From CAHJXF01 sp038240015 (GTDB taxonomy: Bacteria; Pseudomonadota; Gammaproteobacteria; Burkholderiales; Burkholderiaceae_D): a DNA stretch of 28,309 bases. Position 1 is the first letter of the stretch, and each line of letters starts with the position of its first letter. Where the stretch lies: NCBI GenBank assembly GCA_038240015.1, contig JBBSEF010000038.1, forward strand, positions 1 through 28,309. The letters run 5' to 3'. The notes under the pieces are model-generated. The model did not search any database. It was not told the origin of the DNA and worked only from the letters and a program-made list of their open reading frames with translations. The position numbers and the translations under genes were made by a program. This document shows, one piece after another, positions 1 to 7,657 of this stretch.

Positions 1-2002
1 AGGATGCGGGCCGTCTTTGCATGCAGCTCTTGACGGTGACTGCGAAGCAATGACTCGTAGGCGGCGTCTTGCACCAACGCGTGCTTGAACGTGTAGGTCG
101 CGTTAGGGATGCTCCCACGTCGAAATGCAAGTCCGGATTCGGTCAGTTGTTCGAGCGCCGTGTTCAGCTCGTCGCTTGAGAGGGGCGTCAATTTCTCGAC
201 GAGCTCGTAGCTGAACGATCGGCCGATCACCGCGCCGATTTGTGCGACCACCTTCACTGCAGCAAACCTGTCGAGGCGCGCCATCAAGGAGTCGCGAAGC
301 GTCGCTGGAATCGACACGCTGCGCGCTGCGCCTGCGTATTCGAGTCGATCTGCGTTCACGATCAACTCGCCGGACTCCAGAATCGCTTTGGTGAGCTCTT
401 CGACGTAGAGCGGGACGCCGTCCGTCTTCTCGAGTATCCGATCGAGGAGATCTTTCGGGAGGGACCTTCGGCCTGCGAGCTCGAACACGATGTCGGTGCT
501 CTGGCCACGCGTCAGTTTGGTCAGGTTCAGCGCCGCCACATGTCCGTGTCCAGCCCAATGGACCCGGAACTCGGGACGGTGCGTGAGAACCACAAGGAGC
601 GGGAAGCCACGGAGCCGGTCGACAAGAAGGTCAAGCAGCTCGAGGCTGGTCGGATCGGCCCAGTGCGCGTCTTCGTAGAACAACACCGTCGGTCGTTGCC
701 TCGCCGCTGCCTCGGTGATGTCGACGAGTGTTCGAAGGATCTCGTTCTTCTGCTGCTGCGGCGTCATGAGGAGCGGCCCGTATCGCTCCTCGCAGGGAAT
801 CGACAGGATCGCGGCAACGAAGCGAACGTCCTGCAGCGGCTGACCGTAGTGGCCCACCAGCATCGCTTCGAGCTTGTCGAGCTTGGACTGCGGCGACTCG
901 TCATGGCCGAACTTCAACTCCCGCTCGAAGTAGTCGATGCTGGGCCAGAAGGCGCTGTTGACGTTGTAGGGCGAGCACTGGAAACGCAGTGCCTGGGCGC
1001 CTTGCGCTTCGATCCGCCCGCGCAGTGCACTCAGGACACGGCTCTTGCCGATGCCGGGTTCACCGGACAGCAGCACCACTTGACCTTCGCCGTCCCGCGC
1101 GAGTTGCCAGCGCTCCAGCAGCATCGATATCTCGTGCTCTCGACCCACCAATGGAGTGAGGATCCCCTGGTTGGCCGCCTCGAATCGGCTGGTGGCTTCG
1201 CTCACGCCCACAATGCGATAGGCATGGCTCGACTTGGCGATGCCCTTCAATGAATGGATGCCCAAGTCCTCGTAGTCGAAGCTGCCGCCGGCCAGACGGT
1301 GCACCCGCTCGCTCACCACGATGCTGCCGGGCTCACAGATGCCTTGCAACCGCGCGGCCAGGTTCATGGTCTCGCCCACCGCACCCTTTTCAGACGAGGA
1401 CACGACCACCAGACCAGTGGCAATGCCCACGCGCACCGCGAGGTGCCCGACCTCGGGGACGGCGAGCCTGGACAAGGCCGCGATGATCTCGAGCCCCGCA
1501 TGAATCGCGCGTTCGGCCTCGCCCTCGTGCGCGAGCGGATAACCGAAGAAAGCCACGATGCCGTCGACCAGACGCTGGAACACGTAGCCGTCATACCGGA
1601 CCACGCACGCCGCGCAAGCATCCGCGAAGCTGCGGATGATCTGATGCAGCACTTCGGGATCCACGCGGTTGGCCAGCTCGGTGAAGCCAGCGATGTCGCA
1701 GAACAGGACGGTGAGCTGTCGGCGTTCCGCGGCGACCTTGGCCTCGGGCTCGCCCGCAGACTCGGTCAGCGCCGCAGGGCCGGTGGCAGGCGCGAATACA
1801 TTCGCAATTGCGGGCGCGCCGTTCCACACCAGCATCGTCCCGGCTTCGTCTCGCGCGAGCCGCAGCGTCAGGGTCAGCTCATCCTTGAGATCCTCGATGA
1901 GCCGTCGTCGATGTCGAACTCGCGCTTGAGCGATCGATACGAGACGCGGCCTCGGCTGCGCAGCAGCGTGATGGTGCTTGCTAGCACTTCGTGAAATGTC
2001 AC
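1..2002 (-). CDS. Class III adenylate/guanylate cyclase fused to AAA ATPase; partial at left edge, apparent frameshift
   Basis: The reverse strand encodes a short N-terminal helical domain (about residues 1-60, containing GRVSYRSLKREFDIDD), a class III nucleotide cyclase domain with LTVLFCDIAGFTEL, LVDGIVAFFGYP and ETMNLAARLQG, then an AAA ATPase with Walker A GEPGIGKS and Walker B-like VLFYEDAHWAD. It ends in the conserved FKHALVQDAAYESLL region at the window edge, so the usual C-terminal TPR-like part lies outside. The family joins a cyclase to a large signalling ATPase; substrate and signal are unknown. I chose the GTG at 2002 because the N-terminal domain starts there, a G-rich stretch precedes it and an in-frame TGA lies further upstream. 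Near 1900-1901 the frame breaks: one extra base would join REFDIDDG to LIEDLKDEL. This is either a sequencing error or a real inactivating mutation. In the cyclase core the usual Gly of GDG is Val, while the metal-binding Asp is kept. Confidence 0.85.
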
Positions 2003-2031
2003 GCCCCCGACCCCCCAGTCGACCGTGGCGG

Positions 2032-2060
2032 ATTGTTCGGTCAGGCGCTTGCGTTGTCAA
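2032..2060 (-). promoter_or_regulatory. Sigma-70 type promoter for the cyclase-ATPase gene
   Basis: On the reverse strand a perfect -35 box TTGACA (2055-2060) is followed by a 17-bp spacer and AACAAT (2032-2037, four of six consensus bases). Transcription would begin near 2025, about 23 nt before the GTG start at 2002. This is a pattern match only. Confidence 0.5.
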
Positions 2061-2185
2061 TGATTGCAGCGCCGAAGCAGCGTCTCACCGCTCGGCTGGT
2101 CTTTCACGAAGGACAAATATTCGGCAAGCGTGTAGCTGACTGCGAACGAGATGGTCTGCACACGAAGTGGCCGAGTGAAATTCGT

Positions 2186-3181
2186 TCAGCCGAACAATCC
2201 CGCCACCGATAACAACAGGAGCAACAGCATCCACAACAGCATCGATCGCCACACCAGACCCACTGCGCTTTGCAACGCGGCGGGACTGGCTTCGACGCCA
2301 GGCATCATTTCGACCGCGGGGTCGGAAGTTGCAGATGTGATCGGATCGATGGTCGATGGAGGCGGCGCATCGGGTAGATTGCGCGCCGTCGGCCCGAGCC
2401 GCACGCCGAGCGCGCCGCTGCCCGCGGCAAGCAGGATGCCGCGAGAGACATCGGCCCATTGCTGCAGATGATTGCGCCAGCAGAACACCGCATCCTCGAA
2501 GTTGCCCACGATCGCGAAGCCGATCGCAGTCAAGCGCACCGGCAGCCAGTCGATCCACTGAAAGGCACGTCGCGCGAACAGACCGAAGGGTTCGAGGAGC
2601 GCGGCATCGTTCGGATCGCCGGTGGGTTGATTCCAGCGACGCGCAAGATAGTCGGCGAGGCGATAGAGCACTGCGCCCGCGGGTCCCGGCAGGATCAGGA
2701 ACCAGAAGAACACGCCGAAGACATGGCGATGCGACGCGACCAGGGCCTCTTCGATCGCGAGCCTGCAGATGTCCGAGAGCACCAGGTCGGTCGCCGAGAA
2801 TTTCGGGTCGGACGCGCGCTTCCACTCGGTCAGCAATCCACGCGCACGATCGAGGTCGTTGTCCGCCAGCGCCAGTTGAATGTCGGTGTAGTAGTGGCTG
2901 AACTGCCGGAAGCCGAGCGTGAGATAGACGATCAACGCGTTCCACGCGAGCCCGAGAAACGGATGAACGCGCAGCAGCAGGTAATAGATCAGCCAAGCGA
3001 AGATCGTCAGCGGCGCCACCAGGATGAACCAGGCGAGTACGCCCTGCTGCTTCTCGCCGGCGTTGAAGTTGCGCTCGAGCGCCTCGGCCGTTCCGCGCAC
3101 CGCGTTGTAGGCGACGTTGGCCGACGACAGCGGCCGCAACTGCTCGACGAGGAGCGCGATAATCAGCGAGAGGAGACCCAT
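2186..3181 (-). CDS. CobD/CbiB-family integral membrane protein (AmpE-like)
   Basis: This 331-aa protein begins MGLLSLIIALLVEQLRPL, typical of the CobD/CbiB/AmpE superfamily, in which the first helix carries an acidic residue. Hydrophobic segments can be seen at about 1-15, 45-70, 75-90, 155-180 and at the very C-terminus (WRSMLLWMLLLLLLSVAGLF). A Pro-rich linker precedes the last helix. CbiB proper makes adenosylcobinamide phosphate, but no other cobalamin gene is nearby, and in betaproteobacteria a homologue commonly sits beside the rplS-NUDIX block. A cobalamin role is therefore not supported by context. The start is ATG at 3181; no clear Shine-Dalgarno sequence is seen. The NUDIX gene ends 96 bp upstream on the same strand. 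Confidence 0.8.
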   Translation of the reverse strand: MGLLSLIIALLVEQLRPLSSANVAYNAVRGTAEALERNFNAGEKQQGVLAWFILVAPLTIFAWLIYYLLLRVHPFLGLAWNALIVYLTLGFRQFSHYYTDIQLALADNDLDRARGLLTEWKRASDPKFSATDLVLSDICRLAIEEALVASHRHVFGVFFWFLILPGPAGAVLYRLADYLARRWNQPTGDPNDAALLEPFGLFARRAFQWIDWLPVRLTAIGFAIVGNFEDAVFCWRNHLQQWADVSRGILLAAGSGALGVRLGPTARNLPDAPPPSTIDPITSATSDPAVEMMPGVEASPAALQSAVGLVWRSMLLWMLLLLLLSVAGLFG

Positions 3182-3247
3182 GCTGGGAGCAGATGCAAAG
3201 CGCGCGATGCGGAACGCGCGATGTGAATGTTGAGTGGGCAGGTCAGC

Positions 3248-3269
3248 GCATCGATTGTATCGTCGATGC
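3248..3269 (-). terminator. Hairpin after the NUDIX gene, weak terminator candidate
   Basis: The inverted repeat GCATCGA / TCGATGC with an 8-nt loop starts nine bases past the NUDIX stop codon. No T-run follows on the reverse strand, so intrinsic termination is doubtful. Confidence 0.25.
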
Positions 3270-3277
3270 GAGATCGA

Positions 3278-3997
3278 TCATTCGTGCAGTTGGGCGTGCA
3301 GGAAGTGATAGAGGTTGCGCAGCATTGCAGCCGTCGCGCCCCAGATGAAATGGTTGCCGTGGGGCATTGCCGTGAAGTGGCGCACTCCTTCGTCGAACGT
3401 GATCTCGCGCCGTTCGTGATGCGCGGGGTTCATCAAGAATTCCAGCGGCGTCTCGAAGGCTTCGGCGACTTCGAATTCATCCAGCGCGAGTTCGAACGGC
3501 GGAAAAACCAGGGCAACGATAGGCGCGACCATGAAGCCGGTGACGGTCGCGTAATCGGGGAGACGTCCGATCACTTCGACGTGGCGGCGATCGAGGCCGA
3601 TCTCTTCTTGGCTTTCGCGCAATGCAGTGTCGATCGCATCGACGTCGCCATGCTCGGTGCTGCCTCCGGGAAAGCTCACTTGCCCTGCGTGATCGTTCAA
3701 GTGCGCCGTGCGTTCGGTGAGCAGGACGGTCAATCCTTCGTCGCGCACAACCAGAGGGATCAACACCGACGCGGGCACAGGGCCCGTCGCGCCGCTGCGC
3801 AAGCGCGGTTTGCGCGACTCGTCGCTGACTTCGGGCTGCCACATCCGTGGAGCGATGAATGCTGCGCGCAGGCGCGCGACCGTCAATCGATCGGCCGCAA
3901 TCGCAGGCTCGCTCGCGATGCCCACGACCGGCGATCGCTCGGGATCGAAGGTCAGCGGCGCGAGGGGCTCGGCGGTGGGATCGGTATGCGAAGTCAT
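3278..3997 (-). CDS. NUDIX hydrolase, CoA pyrophosphatase (NudL) type
   Basis: This 239-aa protein contains HAGQVSFPGG followed by the NUDIX box ending RESQEEIGL (about residues 108-136). The GQVxFPGG element directly before the box is the mark of the CoA pyrophosphatase subgroup (NudL/YeaB, UPF0035), which cleaves CoA and acyl-CoA to phosphopantetheine species and 3',5'-ADP. The acidic residues that bind divalent metal (REXXEE) are intact. The N-terminal 60 residues are variable, and the MTSHTDPTAEPL start looks unstructured. It lies downstream of rplS but behind a likely terminator, so it may be only partly co-transcribed with the ribosomal operon. Substrate assignment is by subgroup motif only. 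Confidence 0.87.
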   Translation of the reverse strand: MTSHTDPTAEPLAPLTFDPERSPVVGIASEPAIAADRLTVARLRAAFIAPRMWQPEVSDESRKPRLRSGATGPVPASVLIPLVVRDEGLTVLLTERTAHLNDHAGQVSFPGGSTEHGDVDAIDTALRESQEEIGLDRRHVEVIGRLPDYATVTGFMVAPIVALVFPPFELALDEFEVAEAFETPLEFLMNPAHHERREITFDEGVRHFTAMPHGNHFIWGATAAMLRNLYHFLHAQLHE

Positions 3998-4000
3998 GCG

Positions 4001-4036
4001 ACAAACAAGAAGGCGCGCCGCTTCGGACGCGCCTTC
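4001..4036 (-). terminator. Rho-independent terminator downstream of rplS
   Basis: A 9-bp perfect stem, GAAGGCGCG (4028-4036 read in reverse) and CGCGCCTTC (4009-4017), with a 10-nt loop, is followed on the reverse strand by TTGTTTGT. It begins 38 bp after the rplS stop and ends just before the NUDIX start, so it would separate the rpsP-rplS transcript from the genes beyond. Confidence 0.7.
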
Positions 4037-4074
4037 ATCGAGACCATCGATGGCAATCGACGATCAGGGCGCGA

Positions 4075-4512
4075 TCAAGACGCCGCGGTCTCGTCGGCGT
4101 TCCCGGTAGGCTTCGCGGCCACGGCGGCTGCACCCTTGCCCCCTGCAGCGCGGCTCTTGATGCTGAGCTTTTCCTTGATGCGCGCCGACTTGCCCGAACG
4201 ATCGCGCAGGTAATAGAGCTTGGCGCGACGCACATCGCCGCGACGCTTGACCTCGACCGACGCGATCGACGGCGAGTACGTTTGAAACGTTCGTTCGACG
4301 CCTTCGCCGCTGGAAATCTTGCGCACGATGAAGTTCGAGTTCAAGCCACGATTGCGTTTGGAGATCACGACGCCTTCGTAGGCCTGCACGCGCTTGCGCG
4401 TGCCTTCGACGACGTTGACGTTGACGATCACTGTGTCGCCCGGCGCGAAGTCGGGGATCTTCTTGCCCAGACGGGCGATTTCTTCCTGTTCCAGCGTTTC
4501 GATGAGATTCAT
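4075..4512 (-). CDS. rplS: 50S ribosomal protein L19 (bL19)
   Basis: This 145-aa protein is bL19, located at the 30S-50S interface. The conserved core is seen as FAPGDTVIVNVNVVEG, AYEGVVISKRNRG, FIVRKISSGEGVERTF, SPSIASVEVKRRGDVRRAKLYYLR and GKSARIKEKL. The usual length is about 115-130 residues; here an Ala/Lys/Gly-rich tail of roughly 25 residues extends the C-terminus. The start at 4512 is supported by GAAGGAG seven bases upstream. It is the last gene of the rpsP-rimM-trmD-rplS operon, separated from trmD by 124 bp. Confidence 0.98.
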   Translation of the reverse strand: MNLIETLEQEEIARLGKKIPDFAPGDTVIVNVNVVEGTRKRVQAYEGVVISKRNRGLNSNFIVRKISSGEGVERTFQTYSPSIASVEVKRRGDVRRAKLYYLRDRSGKSARIKEKLSIKSRAAGGKGAAAVAAKPTGNADETAAS

Positions 4513-4560
4513 CGTAAGACTCCTTCAACCATCATGCGCGGACCTGATGTATTTGGTGTG

Positions 4561-4591
4561 GCCGCGTAGCGGATGGGGTTGAACACGCGGC
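4561..4591 (-). other. Inverted repeat in the trmD-rplS gap
   Basis: GCCGCGT (4561-4567) and ACGCGGC (4585-4591) form a 7-bp stem with a 17-nt loop, about 50 bases upstream of rplS. It could fold in the leader of the rplS message. The role is unknown and may be nil. Confidence 0.25.
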
Positions 4592-4636
4592 GTGATCAGG
4601 CTTTGCCGCTCCTTCTTTCCACTTGCTCGCCGTGCA

Positions 4637-5431
4637 CTATTTCGTGAACGACTTCATGCCCTGCTTCAATTCGTCGAAGCGTTCGAGAACTTGCTCGTCG
4701 TGCTTCGACAATCGTCCTTCATCGCGCGCCCGCTCGATCAGATCGGGCCGCTTTCTATTGGTTGCTTCGAGCGCCCGCTCGCGTCGCCATTCGACGATGC
4801 GCGCGTGATGACCCGACATCAACACCTCGGGCACATTCACCCCACGGTACTTCTCGGGCCGCGTGTAGTGCGGACAATCGAGCAAGCCGCCCGTAAGCGC
4901 ATCGGCAAACGAATCTTGCGACGCCGATGCCGCGTCGCCCAACGCATCAGGCAACTGCCGCACGACCGCGTCGATCAACGCCATCGCCGCAACTTCACCG
5001 CCCGACAGCACGAAGTCGCCGAGGCTGATCTCCTCGTCGATCACGCGCTCGATCAGGCGTTCGTCGATCGCTTCATACCGTCCGCACACCAGCACCAGCC
5101 CGGATGCGTCCTTGAACTCCATCACGCGACGATGCGTGAGCCGCTTGCCTTGCGGCGACATCAGCACGATGCACGGTCTCTGCAGCCCCGCATCGATCTG
5201 ACGCTTGACCGCCGCATCGATGGCCGCTTCCAGCGGCTCTGCCAACATCACCATGCCGGGGCCGCCGCCGTAAGGCCGGTCGTCGATAGTCCGATAGTTG
5301 TCGCTCGTGAAATCGCGTGGATTCCAGGTCGCAAGCCGCCATCGTCCTTCATCGAGCGCGCGTCGCGTGATCCCCGACGCGGTCACTGCACTGAACATCT
5401 CGGGGAAGAGCGTCACGACATCGAACTGCAT
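4637..5431 (-). CDS. trmD: tRNA (guanine-N1-)-methyltransferase TrmD
   Basis: This 264-aa protein is TrmD, which methylates G37 at N1 in tRNAs reading CNN codons, using S-adenosylmethionine, to prevent frameshifting. Visible motifs are FDVVTLFPEMF at the start, DDRPYGGGPGMVM (about 51-63), CGRYEAIDERLIE and ISLGDFVLSGGE, which form the SPOUT trefoil-knot AdoMet site. The C-terminal region with YTRPEKYRGVNVPEVLMSGH is also typical. Length is normal. The ATG at 5431 follows rimM by 39 bp. It belongs to the rpsP-rimM-trmD-rplS operon. Confidence 0.98.
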   Translation of the reverse strand: MQFDVVTLFPEMFSAVTASGITRRALDEGRWRLATWNPRDFTSDNYRTIDDRPYGGGPGMVMLAEPLEAAIDAAVKRQIDAGLQRPCIVLMSPQGKRLTHRRVMEFKDASGLVLVCGRYEAIDERLIERVIDEEISLGDFVLSGGEVAAMALIDAVVRQLPDALGDAASASQDSFADALTGGLLDCPHYTRPEKYRGVNVPEVLMSGHHARIVEWRRERALEATNRKRPDLIERARDEGRLSKHDEQVLERFDELKQGMKSFTK

Positions 5432-5470
5432 CTTCGCCCTCCGATGTCCGGACCCACATGCGCCCGCGCG

Positions 5471-5995
5471 TTAAAAATCCTTCTGCCAATCCACCACGAT
5501 GCGCCGGCCCTGCAAATCAACGCTGGCCACATGCGCAGCGACGAAGGGAATCACGCGCTCGATCGTCTTGCCATCAACCATCGTTTCGCGCACCACCAGA
5601 TTCTGATGCGCGCCGTTATCCATCAGGTCGGTCACATCGCCAAGCAATTCACCTGCGCCGTTCATGACCGCAAGGCCGATCAGATCGACCCAGTAATACT
5701 CGTCGTCCCCGGTGACCGGAAAATGCCTGCGCGAAATCGAAATCCGCGCGCCCTTCAACTGCTCGGCCGTGTCGCGATCGACGATGCCCACGAATCGCGC
5801 CGTCACCGTATTGCCGTGCGCCTTGGCGTAGATCACATCCAATGACCGCATCGCGCCCTTCACGTCCAGCCACCACGCCTTTGCGCTGAGCATCGCCGAA
5901 GCATCGCTGGCATACGGTGCGACCTTCACGCTGCCGTCGAGCCGCCACGCATCGAGTACGTGGCCCACCGTGACGAGGTCGGACGGGACCTCCAT
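5471..5995 (-). CDS. rimM: Ribosome maturation factor RimM
   Basis: This 174-aa protein is RimM, a 16S rRNA processing factor that binds S19 and helps mature the 30S head. The N-terminal barrel begins VTVGHVLDAWRLDGSVKV (about 8-25). The PRC-barrel half contains DDEYYWVDLIGL and VIPFVAAHVASVDL, followed by the C-terminal IVVDW. Length matches the family. The start ATG at 5995 lies 24 bp after the rpsP stop, consistent with co-transcription. Confidence 0.97.
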   Translation of the reverse strand: MEVPSDLVTVGHVLDAWRLDGSVKVAPYASDASAMLSAKAWWLDVKGAMRSLDVIYAKAHGNTVTARFVGIVDRDTAEQLKGARISISRRHFPVTGDDEYYWVDLIGLAVMNGAGELLGDVTDLMDNGAHQNLVVRETMVDGKTIERVIPFVAAHVASVDLQGRRIVVDWQKDF

Positions 5996-6019
5996 GCGAG
6001 CGGTGACGAAAGCTGAAAC

Positions 6020-6352
6020 TCAGTTCGTCGCAGCCGGGGCTTCAGCGGTTGAGTCGACGGGTGCCGCGGCTGGTGGAGCAGCAACCGGAGCCGACTGCAC
6101 CTGACCGCCCTTCTTCGTGAAGTCCTTGACCAGCCGAGCAACCGCCGGCGACATCTGCGCGCCGACATCCTGCCAATGTTTCACGCGGTCTAGCGCGATG
6201 CGAAGACCCTCTTCGCCTCCGGCCGCAACCGGGTTGTAGAAGCCCACGCGCTCGATGAAGCGGCCGTCGCGACGATTGCGCGAATCGGTGGCGACGACGT
6301 GATAGAACGGGCGCTTGTTCGCGCCGCCACGGGTGAGTCGGAGTATGACCAT
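6020..6352 (-). CDS. rpsP: 30S ribosomal protein S16 (bS16)
   Basis: This 110-aa protein starts MVILRLTRGGANKRPFYHVV, the classic bS16 N-terminus, and continues with RDGRFIERVGFYNP and RIALDRVKHWQDVGAQMS. I start at 6352, where bS16 homology begins and GAAGG lies nine bases upstream; the longer open frame to 6589 has no homology and covers the promoter. The family is usually 80-90 residues long. The last 30 or so residues here are an Ala/Pro-rich tail. First gene of the operon with rimM, trmD and rplS. Confidence 0.98.
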   Translation of the reverse strand: MVILRLTRGGANKRPFYHVVATDSRNRRDGRFIERVGFYNPVAAGGEEGLRIALDRVKHWQDVGAQMSPAVARLVKDFTKKGGQVQSAPVAAPPAAAPVDSTAEAPAATN

Positions 6353-6429
6353 GTTTCGACCTTCGTTAGGAAATCGGGAGGCAGCACGGCCGCTGAAGCG
6401 ATGGGCCGGCGCAAAACCAAAAGTCTGCG

Positions 6430-6458
6430 AGTATAGCCGCCCCGGGCATGCGGAGCAA
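6430..6458 (-). promoter_or_regulatory. Sigma-70 promoter of the rpsP operon
   Basis: The reverse strand carries TTGCTC (6453-6458), a 17-bp spacer and TATACT (6430-6435). The predicted start near 6424 gives a 72-nt leader before rpsP. The near-consensus -10 and exact 17-bp spacing suit a strong ribosomal promoter. Confidence 0.65.
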
Positions 6459-6533
6459 TCCGCTCTTGGTCCGCGCCTGGTCGCGCGGGCCATTTCATTC
6501 GCGACGCGCGGTGGAGACGCGACGGAAGGACAC

Positions 6534-7076
6534 TCACGCCGGAGCGCGCAGGATCTCGGGGTGCAATTCGACCGTAGAGCGCGCATCACTGAACCACACG
6601 ATGCCGTCCTGAATGGTCGCCTGCAGGGTCATCGCGCGGCTCGCCATCGCCTCGATCGCTCGCGACTCGGCCGAAGCGATCCGGACCACGGTGAGGTTGC
6701 GCGCACGTGCGAGCCCGCCCTGCACGCCCTTCCACCACAGGTCGGCGCTGTGGCCGTACACGAAGACGACCACGCTTCGCGCGCGACCGCAGGCTTTCAG
6801 CACCGAGCGTTCGTCAGGTAACCCGATCTCGATCCACAACTCGATCGCGCCGGTCAGGTCGCGATCGATCAGATCGGGTTCATCCACGTCCGACAAGCCG
6901 CGACCGAATGCGAGCGTGTCGCTGGAATGCATGGCAAAGGCAAGCACGCGCGTCATCATCCGCTCGTCGGTCTCCGAGGGATGCCTCGCAACGATCAACG
7001 CATGCTCCGCATGGCGGTTGCGATCCATGTCGCTGACCGCGAGCTGGGCCTTGAAGACCGTTGCGCGCAACGCCAT
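6534..7076 (-). CDS. yaeQ: YaeQ family protein
   Basis: This 180-aa protein matches YaeQ along its length: MALRATVFKAQLAVSDMDR at the start, ARHPSETDERMMTRVLAFA, DEPDLIDRDLTGAIELWIE, KACGRARSVVVFVYG and a late VWFSDARSTVEL. YaeQ has a nuclease-like (PD-(D/E)XK-type) fold; its cellular role is uncertain. The start at 7076 is where homology begins and gives the usual length; the longer frame to 7235 would run into the divergent promoter region. It lies upstream of rpsP on the same strand, with 181 bp and the rpsP promoter between them, and is divergent from the phasin gene. Confidence 0.92.
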   Translation of the reverse strand: MALRATVFKAQLAVSDMDRNRHAEHALIVARHPSETDERMMTRVLAFAMHSSDTLAFGRGLSDVDEPDLIDRDLTGAIELWIEIGLPDERSVLKACGRARSVVVFVYGHSADLWWKGVQGGLARARNLTVVRIASAESRAIEAMASRAMTLQATIQDGIVWFSDARSTVELHPEILRAPA

Positions 7077-7157
7077 CGTCTGCTTCCCTTGCGGTCGTGA
7101 GCTCGACCCGGACTCGAAGGCGCGAGGATACGCGTTTGGCCGACGAGGACGGCGCGC

Positions 7158-7185
7158 TTGATAGGGCACACTTCGCGGGCATACT
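7158..7185 (+). promoter_or_regulatory. Candidate sigma-70 promoter for phasin-apt
   Basis: TTGATA (7158-7163), a 16-bp spacer and CATACT (7180-7185) precede the phasin ATG at 7216 by about 30 bases. Both boxes are imperfect. This is the best match I see in the 139-bp divergent gap with yaeQ. Confidence 0.35.
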
Positions 7186-7215
7186 TCGGCAACTCTCCCT
7201 CCCCTGACCGACTCC

Positions 7216-7656
7216 ATGACCAAGCCAATCTTCAATGCGCGCGCGTTTCAAAATCCGTTTTTCAAATCCTTCGAACTGTGGTCCAGCTTCACGCGCAATA
7301 ACGCGACCATGTTGATGTCCGCAAGCGAAGTGATCGGCCGACGCACGACACGCATGGCGCAGCACGGCGCCGCGCCGGACGCGAACGATCGTCGCGAAAT
7401 GCATCGCATGGTCAGCGAAAAGCAATCCGCGATGGCGGAAGCGTCGATGGCCGCGTGGGCGCAATGGATGCGAAGCAGTCAGACGATGTGGACCGGCGCG
7501 CTATTTCCTCGTAGCGCGTCCAGACGCCCGTCGACCGCCGCGACCAGCATGATCGACGCGCAACTGAAAATCGCCAATGCAGCGATGAAGCCTCTGCAAA
7601 AACGCGTGGCCGCGAATCAGAAGCGCCTCTCGGGCAAGCGTTCCGCGTCACGATGA
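7216..7656 (+). CDS. Polyhydroxyalkanoate granule-associated phasin-like protein
   Basis: This 146-aa, Met/Ala/Arg-rich helical protein resembles the short phasins of Burkholderiales. The diagnostic stretch is SEVIGRRTTRMA, then PDANDRREMHRMVSEK (about residues 35-69), followed by amphipathic helices with many Met and Trp. Phasins coat PHA granules in the cytoplasm and limit their size. No pha synthase gene is in the window. The gene ends at 7656, one base before the apt start codon, so the two are probably translationally coupled. The C-terminal third is basic and poorly conserved. The assignment rests on recalled family pattern and could be wrong in detail. Confidence 0.65.
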   Translation: MTKPIFNARAFQNPFFKSFELWSSFTRNNATMLMSASEVIGRRTTRMAQHGAAPDANDRREMHRMVSEKQSAMAEASMAAWAQWMRSSQTMWTGALFPRSASRRPSTAATSMIDAQLKIANAAMKPLQKRVAANQKRLSGKRSASR

Positions 7657-7657
7657 G

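Noticed and set aside
240..1994. Two long forward-strand open frames (337 and 246 codons)
   Set aside because: They mirror the cyclase-ATPase on the reverse strand, whose motifs (LTVLFCDIAGFT, GEPGIGKS) are unmistakable; the forward proteins resemble nothing.
2186..3181. CobD/CbiB protein as evidence for a cobalamin synthesis cluster
   Set aside because: No other cob/cbi gene is present; the gene belongs to a common betaproteobacterial neighbourhood beside rplS.
6471..6488. Hairpin CCGCGC/GCGCGG after yaeQ as a terminator
   Set aside because: Only a 6-bp stem with no T-run on the reverse strand; it sits just upstream of the rpsP promoter and may be chance in GC-rich DNA.
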